Positions 1 through 10,796 are shown, numbered from the stretch's first letter. The stretch is 64,000 bases of DNA from Fundicoccus ignavus (GCF_009659375.1 NZ_WJQT01000004.1:124001-188000); one strand, 5' to 3'. Notes: generated by a model from the letters alone, not told the origin. Program-made: numbers and translations.

Positions 1-412
1 AAGGCACGTTGACCTAACCAATGTGCCAACTCAACATCTGAGTCGACACGTTAACCAATCCAATGTGCCAACTCAAATCCCCAGTCGACACATTGAACCA
101 AAAACTCTTCGTATTAAGTAAATTTCAGACGGAAAGTTGCCTTTTTCCAGCAATTTTTCAGGATTTTGCCATGTTTTGTACTCTAATGTGCCAACTCAAA
201 CTCTGAGTCGACACGTTAACCAATCCAATGTGCCAACTCAAATCCCCAGTCGACACATTGAAACAAAAACTCTTCGTATTAAGCAAATTTCAGACGGAAA
301 AACACCTTTTTCCAGCAATTTTTCAGGTTTTTACCATGTTTCGTACTCTAACGTGCCAACTCAAACTCTGAGTCGACACGTTAACCAATCCAATGTGCCA
401 ACTCGTGGGTTG
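1..412. repeat. 165-bp tandem repeat, about 2.5 copies, hairpin modules
   Basis: The word GAGTCGACACGTTAACC starts at 40, 205 and 370, giving a period of exactly 165 bp. Each unit carries two related modules that open with GTGCCAACT and close with AGTCGACAC. These arms pair in 8 of 10 positions, so each module can form a hairpin. The left edge is cut by the window. Open frames across it only reflect the repeat (NVPTQ and SRHV words) and have no credible start or ribosome site, so I treat it as non-coding. Confidence 0.85.
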
Positions 413-414
413 GG

Positions 415-498
415 TTAGCGCATTGAAGCCTTCAATCATCAAACCCAGCCTCAGAGTTAGCGCATTGAGGCCTTCAATCATCAAACTTAGCCTCTGAG
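415..498. repeat. Two 42-bp direct repeats with inner palindrome
   Basis: Two adjacent 42-bp units start with TTAGCGCATTGA at 415 and 457. The first contains the inverted repeat ATTGAAG-C-CTTCAAT; the second has one change in it. The unit length equals that of the array at 11207-11702, although the sequence differs. Nothing recognisable lies between 499 and 711. Confidence 0.75.
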
Positions 499-711
499 TT
501 TGCACATTGAAACAAATACCCCAAGGCGGTAACTTCCTCCTTGCGTCGGAAGTCCTTAAACATCCGTCACTCCAAGCTGATGATTCGCATGATTCCTTTG
601 ACAACCCATCAAAACAATAAAGAGTCCCACCTACGTTTAGTATTTCAACAAAAAAACCGCTATATGATCAAGCTAAAACCAAAAGCTTAATATAATGACT
701 TCCGGTGTCAT

Positions 712-1545
712 CTAAAAATCTCTAATTCCCCCTGCAGGTTGTCTGGTTACCATTGCTTGAAAAGATGTGTACAGTGGACAAGCCGCTTCATCACAAATGA
801 AAATATTAAGGTGAGGTTGTGACGACTGCCCATCTTCCGCCTCATAATCATCACGCATACTTCGGCGGTATTGTTGCAGCATATAGTTGCGCGCATGACG
901 TACTTGTTGACCCAACGCCTTCTCCAAGACACTCGCTTCTTTATGAATCAAACTGTTTAAAATCACTAACTGTTCGCGCAAGGCAATCTGTTGATGACGT
1001 AAGTCGCCCTCTAACAAATAGCTTAAACGGTTGGAAAAAATCGTTAATTCATCCAATAAATGTTTCAAAATAGGACTCTTTGCGATCGGGATAATTAACT
1101 CTTTGAACTGTTGAGTGAGTTGGGCTAATTTATCGAATTGATAAGTCGCTTCATATCGCTTTAATTGACTGAAGTCCATGGCTAAGCTGTCCAGTTGGGC
1201 TTGGCTCAATTTACGCATCGCTTCGTGATACAACAATTGATCGAGTTGTAATTGAATGGCATAAATTTCGCTGATGGTATCCTCGGTAATATTGATGACG
1301 CGAACCCCGCGATTATCTTCATAAGCCACCAAGTGCTCGGCTGCCAACTGATCCAATGCCTTACGCAAGGGAGTACGCGATATGTTCAAGGCTTTGGCTA
1401 ATTGTTGTTCGTTGATGCGTTCATCTAGCGCTAAGTCGCCCGCTAAAATTAGCTTTTTCAAACTGTCATAAAGGACTTGTGACAGTTGTTTTTTGCCACG
1501 CGCGGCTAATTGACTTTTGATAGACAGCACGTCGTTCGTTTCCAT
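712..1545 (-). CDS. GntR-family transcriptional regulator
   Basis: A 277-residue DNA-binding regulator. The N-terminal winged helix is clear at about residues 20-90 (INEQQLAKALNISRTPLRKA, followed by a wing with NRGVRV). The remaining ~190 residues are mainly helical, as in FCD-type ligand domains of the FadR subgroup, with a tail after about residue 230 that I cannot assign. The ATG at 1545 has a strong ribosome site (TAAGGAGGAG on the minus strand). The gene is divergent from sufC across 240 bp rich in palindromes, so it could control itself or the suf operon; that link is inference. The ligand is unknown. Confidence 0.85.
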   Translation of the reverse strand: METNDVLSIKSQLAARGKKQLSQVLYDSLKKLILAGDLALDERINEQQLAKALNISRTPLRKALDQLAAEHLVAYEDNRGVRVINITEDTISEIYAIQLQLDQLLYHEAMRKLSQAQLDSLAMDFSQLKRYEATYQFDKLAQLTQQFKELIIPIAKSPILKHLLDELTIFSNRLSYLLEGDLRHQQIALREQLVILNSLIHKEASVLEKALGQQVRHARNYMLQQYRRSMRDDYEAEDGQSSQPHLNIFICDEAACPLYTSFQAMVTRQPAGGIRDF

Positions 1546-1612
1546 CTGAGCTCCTCCTTAAGATTTTAGATAAGTTTATAGTATCACATGGAATGTGAAA
1601 AACAAGTACAAA

Positions 1613-1729
1613 AAAACATTTTTAACGAAAATGTTTTTAAGCCTAGACAAATGATAAAGTGTGAATTATCATTGTTTATAACAAGTTTTCGTGCGTGATA
1701 TAAAATTTTATATAAAACAAAATACGCAC
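1613..1729. promoter_or_regulatory. Palindrome-rich control region between gntR and sufC
   Basis: Four inverted repeats are visible: AAACATTTTT/AAAATGTTTT around 1613-1638; AATGATAA-N8-TTATCATT at 1650-1673; a perfect 16-bp palindrome ATATAAAATTTTATAT at 1698-1713; and GTGCGT/ACGCAC arms at 1691 and 1724 enclosing it. The second resembles a metal-regulator box in composition, which would suit a suf operon. Assignment to the GntR protein or to an iron-responsive repressor is inference. Confidence 0.5.
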
Positions 1730-1787
1730 TTATATAAAAGTGTATAAAATCACAAAATGGTATATTTGAAAGGAAAGGGTGATGGAA

Positions 1788-2543
1788 ATGGCAACACTAG
1801 AAATTATCGACTTACACGTGGCGATTGAAGGCAAGGAAATATTAAAAGGGGTGGACCTCACGCTGAACACCAATGAAATTCACGCGATTATGGGGCCGAA
1901 TGGAGCTGGAAAATCAACGCTGGCCGCAGCAATTATGGGGAACCCTGCTTATGAAGTGACGCAAGGCCAAGTGCTGCTCGATGGGCAGGATGTGCTTGAG
2001 ATGGAAGTCGACGAGAGAGCGCGCGCTGGTCTGTTTCTCGCTGTTCAGTACCCGAGTGAGATACCAGGGGTGACGAATGCCAGTTTCTTAAGAGCGGCAA
2101 TGAATGCGCGACGAGCAGAAGATGACAAAATAGGCGTTCGTCAATTTATGCAGAAACTCGATGAGAAAATGGCCTTACTTGAGATGCCTGAAGAAATGGC
2201 GCTGCGTTATCTTAACGAAGGCTTTTCAGGTGGAGAGAAGAAGCGTAATGAAATCTTGCAGTGTTTAATGATTGAACCGACATTTGCGCTTCTAGATGAA
2301 ATTGATTCAGGTCTGGATATTGATGCTTTACAAATTGTTGCTCGCGGGGTGAATGCCTTACGAGGTAAGCAGTTTGGGTCATTGATTATTACACACTACC
2401 AACGATTGTTGAATTATATTCAGCCTGATATCGTGCATATCATGATGGATGGGCGGATTGCTTTTTCTGGCGGGCCTGAACTCGCGAAGCAACTCGAAGC
2501 AGAAGGCTATAAAGGTTTAGCGACAACTGAAAAGGAAGGCTAG
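1788..2543 (+). CDS. sufC: SufC, Fe-S cluster assembly ATPase
   Basis: ABC-type ATPase of the SUF iron-sulfur assembly scaffold, working in the cytoplasm with SufB and SufD. Visible motifs are Walker A GPNGAGKST, the signature FSGGEKKRNE and Walker B FALLDEIDSGLD. Length (251 aa) is normal. GTG 1779 and ATG 1782 are in frame, but ATG 1788 gives the usual N-terminus (MATLEIIDLHV) and lies 8 nt after AGGAAAGGG. It is first in a sufC-D-S-U-B order, the arrangement typical of Firmicutes, and sufD follows after 7 bp. Confidence 0.96.
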   Translation: MATLEIIDLHVAIEGKEILKGVDLTLNTNEIHAIMGPNGAGKSTLAAAIMGNPAYEVTQGQVLLDGQDVLEMEVDERARAGLFLAVQYPSEIPGVTNASFLRAAMNARRAEDDKIGVRQFMQKLDEKMALLEMPEEMALRYLNEGFSGGEKKRNEILQCLMIEPTFALLDEIDSGLDIDALQIVARGVNALRGKQFGSLIITHYQRLLNYIQPDIVHIMMDGRIAFSGGPELAKQLEAEGYKGLATTEKEG

Positions 2544-2550
2544 GTGCGAA

Positions 2551-3768
2551 ATGCTGAATAAAACTACTACAAAGTGGCAAGCGTTGGACTGGCCTCAGAT
2601 TGAACGTGTGTCGTTTCAAGATTGGCCGCTTTTAGTGACGGATCTATCTGACAAAACAGTCGACCTACCACCACTTGCTTATGATAATTATACTAGCGAA
2701 ACGTCAGTAGAAGACAGTCAAATTCGTCTGGTTTATAGTGGCCAAACCTTTCTTGAAAAACACATACCCGCTCACTTAGAAGCTGCTGGAGTCATCGTTG
2801 TCGATTGGCAGGAGGCGACAGTGCGTTTTCCAGAATTGGTCAAAGAATATTTATACAGCGTCATTCCTGAAAAGGCTGATCGAGTGCTCGCTTATCATCG
2901 TGAGTATTTTGACGGGGGGGTATTTATTTATATTCCGGATCATTATGAAGAAAAAGTTGTGATTGATTGTTTGATTTTGCAGGATAGTCGGGCGGCTCAA
3001 ACGTGTAATTTGCGAAGTGTAATTGTGGCGGGTGTTCATGCGCGTTTGGAATATATCGAGCGCTTGCAGACTATAGGAGAAGTTGCTAATAGTGCGGTGA
3101 TAATAACTGAAGTCGTGGCACGCGCTGGTTCGCAAATTAAATATTGTGCGATTGATTCTTTAGCAGCGAAGACGACGGCATATATTAAACGTTATGCCAG
3201 AACTGAAAATGATGCGGTGGTCAATTGGGCGATTGGTGCCATGAATGATGGGCATACGATTCTAGACACGGATACTTATTTAGATGGTAAAGGATCAGAA
3301 TCTCAATTAGCCATTGTTGCCATTGCCTCGCAAGATCAAGTGCAGGGGATTGATGCGAAAGTTGTCAATCGAGGACATTATTCAATTGGGAATATTCTCC
3401 AACACGGTGTCATTCTTGATCGTGCGACCTTAACTTTTAATGGTATTGGACTGATTGAAAAGAATGCTAAACATGCCGATGCTCAACAAGAAAGTCGTGT
3501 CATGATGCTATCTGATGAGGCACGCGGCGATGCCAATCCGATTCTCTTAATCGAAGAATTCGAAGTGACGGCGGGGCATGCGGCAAGCGCCGGACAGCTT
3601 GATGAACAACAACTTTACTATTTGATGAGCCGTGGTTTACCGCGACAAGAAGCTGAATTTCTGGTTGTGCGAGGTTTCCTAGGCTCCGTTATTCAAGAAA
3701 TGCCATCACAATTAGTGCGCGATCAAATGGTCGCGATTATAGACCGTAAACTTGCTAGCTTAATGTAA
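2551..3768 (+). CDS. sufD: SufD, Fe-S cluster assembly scaffold protein
   Basis: 405-residue beta-helix protein that forms the SufBCD scaffold. The C-terminal signature shared by SufB and SufD is present (YYLMSRGLPRQEAEFLVVRG), and the central region carries the family's DTDTYLDGKGS and HGVILD segments. It is downstream of sufC in the same operon. An AGGAGGG ribosome-site-like sequence overlaps its stop and is followed only by a stub in the sufS frame that stops at 3824, so about 127 bp separate sufD from sufS. Confidence 0.95.
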   Translation: MLNKTTTKWQALDWPQIERVSFQDWPLLVTDLSDKTVDLPPLAYDNYTSETSVEDSQIRLVYSGQTFLEKHIPAHLEAAGVIVVDWQEATVRFPELVKEYLYSVIPEKADRVLAYHREYFDGGVFIYIPDHYEEKVVIDCLILQDSRAAQTCNLRSVIVAGVHARLEYIERLQTIGEVANSAVIITEVVARAGSQIKYCAIDSLAAKTTAYIKRYARTENDAVVNWAIGAMNDGHTILDTDTYLDGKGSESQLAIVAIASQDQVQGIDAKVVNRGHYSIGNILQHGVILDRATLTFNGIGLIEKNAKHADAQQESRVMMLSDEARGDANPILLIEEFEVTAGHAASAGQLDEQQLYYLMSRGLPRQEAEFLVVRGFLGSVIQEMPSQLVRDQMVAIIDRKLASLM

Positions 3769-3895
3769 GGAGGGAATGTGTGGGCGGAGGTTAGTAGCTC
3801 TAAGTGCTATTAATAGCGTAAGGTAAACAACAATCGAAACAATATGCAGACACGCATAAATCCACACAAGCCCAATCGAAGGAGGGACACCTGTT

Positions 3896-5371
3896 ATGAA
3901 CAGCGAGACACAGCGCCAGGCGCAAACACTAGGCCAAGCGGAAATACAACACCAAACACAAGTAGCGCACAATAAGGCAGAAGGCTTGCAAACCGCGGAA
4001 CTCGACACAATACGTAGCGCTTTTCCGGCTTTACACCAAGTGGTCAATGACGAGCGACTAATTTATTTTGATAATGCGGCGACCACCCACAAACCGCAAA
4101 CAGTCATCGATCGACTGGTTAAATTTTATCAGCAAGATAATGCGAATATCCACCGTGGCGTACATACCTTGGCGCAACGTGCAACCGATCAATATGAAAG
4201 GGCTCGTCAAACGGTGGCTAACTTTATTGGGAGCCAATCCGCTTCAGAAATCAGTTTTACAAGTGGAACGACGGCTAGCTTGAACCACCTGGCACGCGGC
4301 TTAGTGGAACCGCAGCTAAAAGCCGGCGATCAGATTATGGTGACCGTCTTGGAACATCATTCAAATCTGGTACCTTGGCAAGAAGTCGCCAAACGAACGG
4401 GAGCTGAATTAATTTACGCACCGCTAGACCCTTTGACTGGGAAAGTTGACTTAGCGCGACTTGCGAACGAAACGGATACCCGCAGGCTTAAAGTGATTGC
4501 CATCCAACACGTTTCGAATGTGCTAGGGCTTGAGCAACCGATTAAAGCCATTACCGACTGGGCGCACCAACAAGCGCAAGCATCACAAATACAAGCACAG
4601 CCCGAAATCGGCACAGAAGCCAGCATTAACACAAGCACCAAAAATAGCACCAACAATAGCACCAACCACCCACAAGCACGAGACATCCAGCCGAATCCGC
4701 ATGACATTCTCGTGATTGTCGATGGCGCGCAAGCAGTCGCCCACCTGCCAGTAAATGTCCAAGCATTGGGCGTTGATGCGTATTGTTTTAGCGGACATAA
4801 ACTTTATGCGCCGACTGGCATTGGTGTGTGTTACCTCCAAGCTAAGCATCACGACCGGACTCAACCGACGCAGTTCGGAGGCGAAATGATTCACTTAGTG
4901 GGAGACTATCAAAGCAATTATAAACAGGCGCCCTGGAAATTTGAAGCCGGCACACCACCCATTGCACAAGCGATCGCGCTCGCAGAAGCCATAGAATTCT
5001 TGACGCAATTTGACTGGCAAACGCTACAGGTTCACGAAAAGAACCTAACGCACCAATTGGTACAAGGCTTACAAAGCATATCAGGAATTACGCTCTTGCA
5101 CCCGCCGCAACAAGCCGACTACCACGGCATCGTCAGCTACAACATTGAGGGCGTCCATCCGCATGACGCCGCCACCGGCTACGACCAAGAAGGCATCGCC
5201 ATACGAGCCGGCCACCACTGCGCCCAACCCTTGATGCGCTACCTCAACGTAACCGCAACCCTAAGAGCCAGCCTATCACTATACAATACCCAAGCCGAAG
5301 TCGAACAATTCCTACAATCGACCCAAGCCATAAAGGAGTTTTTTGCCCATGGCACTCAACAACCTAAATAA
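3896..5371 (+). CDS. sufS: SufS cysteine desulfurase with unusual insert
   Basis: PLP-dependent group II cysteine desulfurase that releases sulfur from cysteine and passes it to SufU. The PLP lysine lies in SGHK (K302), the cofactor aspartate in DGAQA (D276), and the catalytic cysteine in AGHHC (C442). At 491 aa it is about 85 residues longer than usual: there is a Gln-rich N-terminal extension of about 38 residues and a Gln/Asn/Thr-rich insert at about residues 227-268, just before the DGAQA strand. The start is supported by GAAGGAGGG. The last 23 bp overlap sufU. The 3' half is C-rich compared with sufB downstream. Confidence 0.95.
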   Translation: MNSETQRQAQTLGQAEIQHQTQVAHNKAEGLQTAELDTIRSAFPALHQVVNDERLIYFDNAATTHKPQTVIDRLVKFYQQDNANIHRGVHTLAQRATDQYERARQTVANFIGSQSASEISFTSGTTASLNHLARGLVEPQLKAGDQIMVTVLEHHSNLVPWQEVAKRTGAELIYAPLDPLTGKVDLARLANETDTRRLKVIAIQHVSNVLGLEQPIKAITDWAHQQAQASQIQAQPEIGTEASINTSTKNSTNNSTNHPQARDIQPNPHDILVIVDGAQAVAHLPVNVQALGVDAYCFSGHKLYAPTGIGVCYLQAKHHDRTQPTQFGGEMIHLVGDYQSNYKQAPWKFEAGTPPIAQAIALAEAIEFLTQFDWQTLQVHEKNLTHQLVQGLQSISGITLLHPPQQADYHGIVSYNIEGVHPHDAATGYDQEGIAIRAGHHCAQPLMRYLNVTATLRASLSLYNTQAEVEQFLQSTQAIKEFFAHGTQQPK

Positions 5372-5810
5372 CCTATACCGAGAAGTCATCCTGGATCACG
5401 GCCACCACCCCCGCCACAACCGGAAACTGGCCAACCCTACCCACCAAATGGAACTACTCAACCCAACCTGCGGCGACGCCATCACCGTCCAAATCCAAGT
5501 GGACAATAACCAAATAACCGACATCGCCTTTACCGGCCACGGCTGCACCATCAGCACCGCCAGCGCCAGCATGATGACCGAAACCCTGATAAACCAGACC
5601 ATCGACCAAGCCCAAACACTCATTCAAACATTCAACACCCTCATTACCACAGGAGAAATAAGCCCTCCAGAAGCAGACGACTTATTACAAGACACCGCCT
5701 TACTAGCAGGCCTCAAACAATTTCCTAGTCGCTACAAATGCGGCATCCTCGCCTGGAAGGCGGTTGAGTTGGGACTCTCCCCAACCGAAAGTCAAACAAA
5801 CACTTTATAG
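5349..5810 (+). CDS. sufU: SufU zinc-dependent sulfurtransferase
   Basis: IscU-like protein of Firmicutes which accepts persulfide sulfur from SufS through its zinc site and relays it to SufBCD. Zinc-ligand motifs are visible: NPTCGD, GHGCTIS and RYKCGILAW, with a conserved aspartate in CGDAI. ATG 5349 lies 10 nt after AGGAG (5334-5338) inside the sufS 3' end, giving a 23-bp overlap and probably translational coupling; an in-frame TTG at 5343 is less likely. Its codons are strikingly rich in ACC, GCC and ATC. Confidence 0.95.
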   Translation: MALNNLNNLYREVILDHGHHPRHNRKLANPTHQMELLNPTCGDAITVQIQVDNNQITDIAFTGHGCTISTASASMMTETLINQTIDQAQTLIQTFNTLITTGEISPPEADDLLQDTALLAGLKQFPSRYKCGILAWKAVELGLSPTESQTNTL

Positions 5811-5840
5811 ATGAAACACGTATGAAAGGAGCAATTAACC

Positions 5841-7238
5841 ATGACAGAAGAAGTACCCGTACTGTCCGACTACGCCTATGGCTTTCGTGACGAAGCCGAA
5901 ATCATTTTTTCAACCGGAAAAGGCTTGAATGAACATGTCGTCCGTACGATTTCAAGCGAAAAAAACGAACCCCAATGGATGTTAGACTACCGCCTCGAAA
6001 GCCTCGAAGCATTCCACCAGCAGAAAATCGCTGACTGGGGCGCAGATTTATCGCAGCTAGACTTAAATGACATTACCTATTACCAGAAAGCTACTTCGCA
6101 ACCAGCCCGCTCTTGGGAAGATGTACCCGAGGAATTAAAAGTAACCTTTGAGCGTCTAGGTATTCCTGAAGCTGAACGTGCTTACTTAGCTGGAGCAGCC
6201 GTCCAATATGAATCAGAGTCTGTTTATCACAACTTAAAACAAGAATTTGAAAAATTAGGCATTATTTTCACCGACACTGATACGGCCTTGAGAGATTACC
6301 CCGAGCTTTTTAAGGAATATTTTGGCACGGTGGTGAGTAAAGAAGATAACTTCGAAGCGGCTTTGAACAGCGCGGTTTGGAGTGGCGGGACCTTTATTTA
6401 TGTTCCTAAGGGGGTGCGCTGTGATATTCCCTTGCAGACATATTTCCGGATTAATAATGAAGGGTCGGGGCAGTTTGAGCGGACGCTGATTATTGTGGAC
6501 GAAGGCGCGAGTATTCATTACGTGGAAGGATGTACGGCGCCCACCTATTCGACGGCTTCTTTGCATGCGGCGATTGTCGAGATTATCGTGAAAAAAGACG
6601 CTTATTGTCGTTACACCACGATTCAAAACTGGTCAAGTAACGTTTATAATTTAGTCACGAAACGCGCACATGCTTATGAAGGGGGCGTCATGGAATGGGT
6701 AGACGGCAATCTTGGCGCCCACATTACCATGAAATATCCAAGTGTGTTCCTAAAAGGTGAAGGTGCGCGTGGGACAATGCTTTCGGTAGCTTTTGCGGGC
6801 GCGGGACAAATTCAAGACACGGGTGCCAAGATGATTCACCAAGCGCCGAATACTTCGAGCTCGATTGTTTCTAAATCGATTGCGAAAGATGGCGGCGAGG
6901 TCAATTACCGCGGTCAAGTCTATTTCGGAGAGAATTCTCAGGAATCGATTTCACATATTGAGTGCGATACGATTATTATGGACGAACTATCGAAATCCGA
7001 TACGATTCCTTACAATGAAATTCATAACGGGCAAGTGTCGCTAGAGCACGAAGCTAAAGTATCGCGCATTTCTGAAGAACAACTATTTTACTTGATGAGC
7101 CGCGGTCTATCCGAAGAAGAAGCCACCGGCATGTTGGTGATGGGCTTTGTCGAACCCTTCACCAAAGAACTCCCAATGGAATACGCCGTCGAGCTCAACC
7201 GCTTGATTGCCTATTCGATGGAGGGTTCTGTTGGCTAA
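5841..7238 (+). CDS. sufB: SufB, Fe-S cluster assembly scaffold
   Basis: Core scaffold of the SufBCD complex on which Fe-S clusters are built. At 465 aa it has normal length. Characteristic segments include EGCTAPTYS with the conserved cysteine, the [11 protein letters not shown] and NYRGQVYF strands of the beta-helix, and the C-terminal [17 protein letters not shown]. The ribosome site is AAAGGAG at 5824. It closes the suf operon and is followed by a terminator. Confidence 0.97.
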   Translation: MTEEVPVLSDYAYGFRDEAEIIFSTGKGLNEHVVRTISSEKNEPQWMLDYRLESLEAFHQQKIADWGADLSQLDLNDITYYQKATSQPARSWEDVPEELKVTFERLGIPEAERAYLAGAAVQYESESVYHNLKQEFEKLGIIFTDTDTALRDYPELFKEYFGTVVSKEDNFEAALNSAVWSGGTFIYVPKGVRCDIPLQTYFRINNEGSGQFERTLIIVDEGASIHYVEGCTAPTYSTASLHAAIVEIIVKKDAYCRYTTIQNWSSNVYNLVTKRAHAYEGGVMEWVDGNLGAHITMKYPSVFLKGEGARGTMLSVAFAGAGQIQDTGAKMIHQAPNTSSSIVSKSIAKDGGEVNYRGQVYFGENSQESISHIECDTIIMDELSKSDTIPYNEIHNGQVSLEHEAKVSRISEEQLFYLMSRGLSEEEATGMLVMGFVEPFTKELPMEYAVELNRLIAYSMEGSVG

Positions 7239-7254
7239 AAGTTTATATGTGTTT

Positions 7255-7296
7255 AAACCAAGTAGTTGCTGAGGTGTGACTGCTTGGTTTCTTTGT
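7255..7296 (+). terminator. Terminator after sufB
   Basis: AAACCAAGTAGT (7255-7266) pairs with ACTGCTTGGTTT (7279-7290) and is followed by CTTTGTCTT. It ends the suf operon before the groES promoter. Confidence 0.75.
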
Positions 7297-7342
7297 CTTG
7301 TTCGCGAACTTAAAACAAATGTCAAAAAACGTCAAGAAATGC

Positions 7343-7371
7343 TTGCATTTTATACAGGATTATCTTACAAT
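7343..7371 (+). promoter_or_regulatory. groESL promoter
   Basis: A TTGCAT -35 box (7343-7348) and a TACAAT -10 box (7366-7371) are separated by 17 bp, a sigma-A type promoter placed directly upstream of the CIRCE element. Confidence 0.75.
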
Positions 7372-7382
7372 AATAATTGTAA

Positions 7383-7409
7383 TTAGCACTCAAACAATTC
7401 GAGTGCTAA
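7383..7409. promoter_or_regulatory. CIRCE element (HrcA operator)
   Basis: TTAGCACTC-N9-GAGTGCTAA with no mismatch to the consensus. It lies just downstream of the -10 box, so HrcA binding would block groESL transcription until heat or protein stress frees HrcA from GroEL control. The gene hrcA is not in the window. Confidence 0.97.
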
Positions 7410-7445
7410 CAAAAAACAATCACAGAATTTGGAGGGAACAACATA

Positions 7446-7712
7446 ATGTTAAAACCGTTAGGAGAACGCGTTGTCATTAAAGTTGCAGAAGTTGAAGAGA
7501 AATCGGCTGGAGGCTTAGTACTACCAAGTTCGGCCAAAGAGAAGCAACAAATCGGAGAAATAATCGCTGTAGGAAACGACATCGATTCAGAAGATGGCGT
7601 TAAAATTGGTGATACAGTGATTTTTAAAGCTTACACAGGTACTGAAGTGACTGACGCAGGTCAAACTTACCTAGTAATCGAATTAGACGACTTATTAGCA
7701 GTCGTTGAATAA
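7446..7712 (+). CDS. groS: GroES co-chaperonin
   Basis: 88-residue Cpn10 lid of the GroEL chaperonin. It starts with the family signature LKPLGERVVIKV, has the mobile-loop region with EKSAGGLVLP and ends with a beta strand (YLVIELDDLLAVVE). It is slightly shorter than the common 94 aa. GGAGGG at 7431 supports ATG 7446. Transcribed with groL from the CIRCE-controlled promoter. Confidence 0.97.
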   Translation: MLKPLGERVVIKVAEVEEKSAGGLVLPSSAKEKQQIGEIIAVGNDIDSEDGVKIGDTVIFKAYTGTEVTDAGQTYLVIELDDLLAVVE

Positions 7713-7786
7713 TTAAACCGACATTAAACAAAATAGCTAGCAGCCCAAAGCTAGCACGCACATAATAAATTATATTTAAGGAGTGA

Positions 7787-9424
<1,638 letters not shown>

Positions 9425-9453
9425 TTCACCCCAGCCAAAATATTAACCGCGAG

Positions 9454-9484
9454 CCTCTCCCAATAAAACGGGGGAGGATTTTTA
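9454..9484 (+). terminator. Terminator after groL
   Basis: CCTCTCCC (9454-9461) pairs with GGGGGAGG (9470-9477) around an AATAAAAC loop and is followed by ATTTTTA. Confidence 0.85.
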
Positions 9485-9596
9485 ATTTGTAAGGGATTGT
9501 GCGTTTTATGTTGAGTTATTAAACGTTGTGCTTCGTTAGGCTAGGCTATAAAACGAATTTTCAAGGTACGTTGTTAAGAAAATTCATTTTATTCAT

Positions 9597-9717
9597 TGCT
9601 TCAATAAAAGCGAAGAGCAAAAGGAGTGTCGATCTGCAGGCCGACACGATTTAAACGCCTAGTGTTTCTAATATAATTGTCGTGGACCATGGGACACGAC
9701 TCCGCCTTTGTTTTCTT
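9597..9717 (+). repeat. Two-hairpin intergenic repeat, copy 1
   Basis: This ~120-bp segment recurs at 10959-11079, on the other side of the aquaporin gene. Both copies share TAAAAGCGAAGAGCAAAAGG, then a palindromic block with GTGTCG and CCGACAC arms, then ACGATTT(T)AAACGCC, then a second hairpin (GTCGTG...CACGAC) and CCGCCTTTG or CCGCCTTGG. Stem positions vary while pairing is largely kept, which suggests a structured RNA or a small mobile repeat. Confidence 0.7.
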
Positions 9718-10111
9718 GTTGTAAGTAATACAAGTTTAGCAAGGTTAAAACATTCTTGAAGCCCCTCGCTCCAAAAAAAGAGGTTCCACAGTCCGCTTCA
9801 GGTTGCATAAGCAGATGAAATCTCAAAAAATTTGTCTAAAGTTATTGACGGTCACATGAATCCTTTGAATATTCGATCGCTGTAAACACCAATTAAAACG
9901 CAAACCCTGTGAAGCATCTATATAAGTCTCTAATAGTAAGCATAAAAAGGCTTGATAAGCCGTCAGGAAGCTTATCCTCAAGCAGTCTTTCGAGAAGTAT
10001 TTTGGCTTAGGGAAATAAATTGGTCTTGTCATGACACTTGGAAATTTTCATAATTTAATGATAAGATAATAGACGAATTTATTATTTATTATGATGGAGT
10101 GAGGAGATTTT
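9718..10111. other. Intergenic, no gene recognised
   Basis: AT-rich stretch before the aquaporin gene. A 69-codon open frame on the minus strand (9823-10032) has no ribosome site and no family I recognise; it could be gene debris. GAGTGAGGAG at 10097 is the ribosome site of the next gene. Confidence 0.5.
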
Positions 10112-10774
10112 ATGTTAAAAAAAGCAGTAGCAGAAGCAATTGGTACATTCGCATTAGTATTCATCGGTACAGGAGCAGCCGTTTGGGATAGTGGCAACAC
10201 TGGCGTCTTAGCAGTAGGTTTAGCATTCGGTTTAACGTTAATGGCGATGGCATACAGCGTGGGAACTGTTTCAGGCGCGCACATTAACCCAGCTGTCAGC
10301 TTGGCAATGTTCATCAACAAACGTTTAGACGTGAAGGAATTCTTGGTTTACGTGGTCGCACAATTAATCGGTGCAACTGCCGCAACAATGACGCTACGTT
10401 TCTTACTTTCAGCATCAAGCATGGATACAGCAAACGTAGCAGCGAACACCTTAGCAGAAGGTTTATCTAGCATGGGTGGTTTCGCGATTGAAACGATCCT
10501 AACGTTCTTCTTCGTGTTAGTGATTCTAACAGTTACAGGTAAAAACGGTAACGGCAACATGGCTGGCATCACGATCGGTTTAACGTTAACAGCGATGATC
10601 TTAATGGGCGGCGCGAACTCAGGTGCGTCATTAAACCCAGCACGAAGCTTTGCTCCAGCTCTATTCACCGGCGGTGCAGCAATGTCTCAACTATGGTTGT
10701 ACACATTCGGCCCATTACTAGGTGGCGCGATTGCAGCATTCGTTGCGAAACATATTCTAGACACCGAAAACTAA
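10112..10774 (+). CDS. Aquaporin, AqpZ-like MIP channel
   Basis: 220-residue six-helix membrane channel for water or small neutral solutes. Both half-helix NPA motifs are present: SGAHINPAVS (N59) and GASLNPARS (N175), with the selectivity arginine right after the second (R178). The compact length and the NPAR motif favour an AqpZ-like water channel over a glycerol facilitator, which usually carries GFAMNPARD. It is a single gene with its own terminator, flanked by two copies of an intergenic repeat. Confidence 0.9.
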   Translation: MLKKAVAEAIGTFALVFIGTGAAVWDSGNTGVLAVGLAFGLTLMAMAYSVGTVSGAHINPAVSLAMFINKRLDVKEFLVYVVAQLIGATAATMTLRFLLSASSMDTANVAANTLAEGLSSMGGFAIETILTFFFVLVILTVTGKNGNGNMAGITIGLTLTAMILMGGANSGASLNPARSFAPALFTGGAAMSQLWLYTFGPLLGGAIAAFVAKHILDTEN

Positions 10775-10796
10775 GCCAAAATACGACCCAACACCA

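Noticed and set aside
137-604. Open frames of 93 codons on both strands at the left edge
   Set aside because: They follow the 165-bp and 42-bp repeats, lack ribosome sites and have no domain.
3776-3826. 16-codon leader peptide between sufD and sufS
   Set aside because: The start is too close to the AGGAGGG, and the sequence has no attenuator features.
9823-10032. 69-codon minus-strand frame, thought of as a transposase end
   Set aside because: No motif of any transposase family could be matched with confidence.
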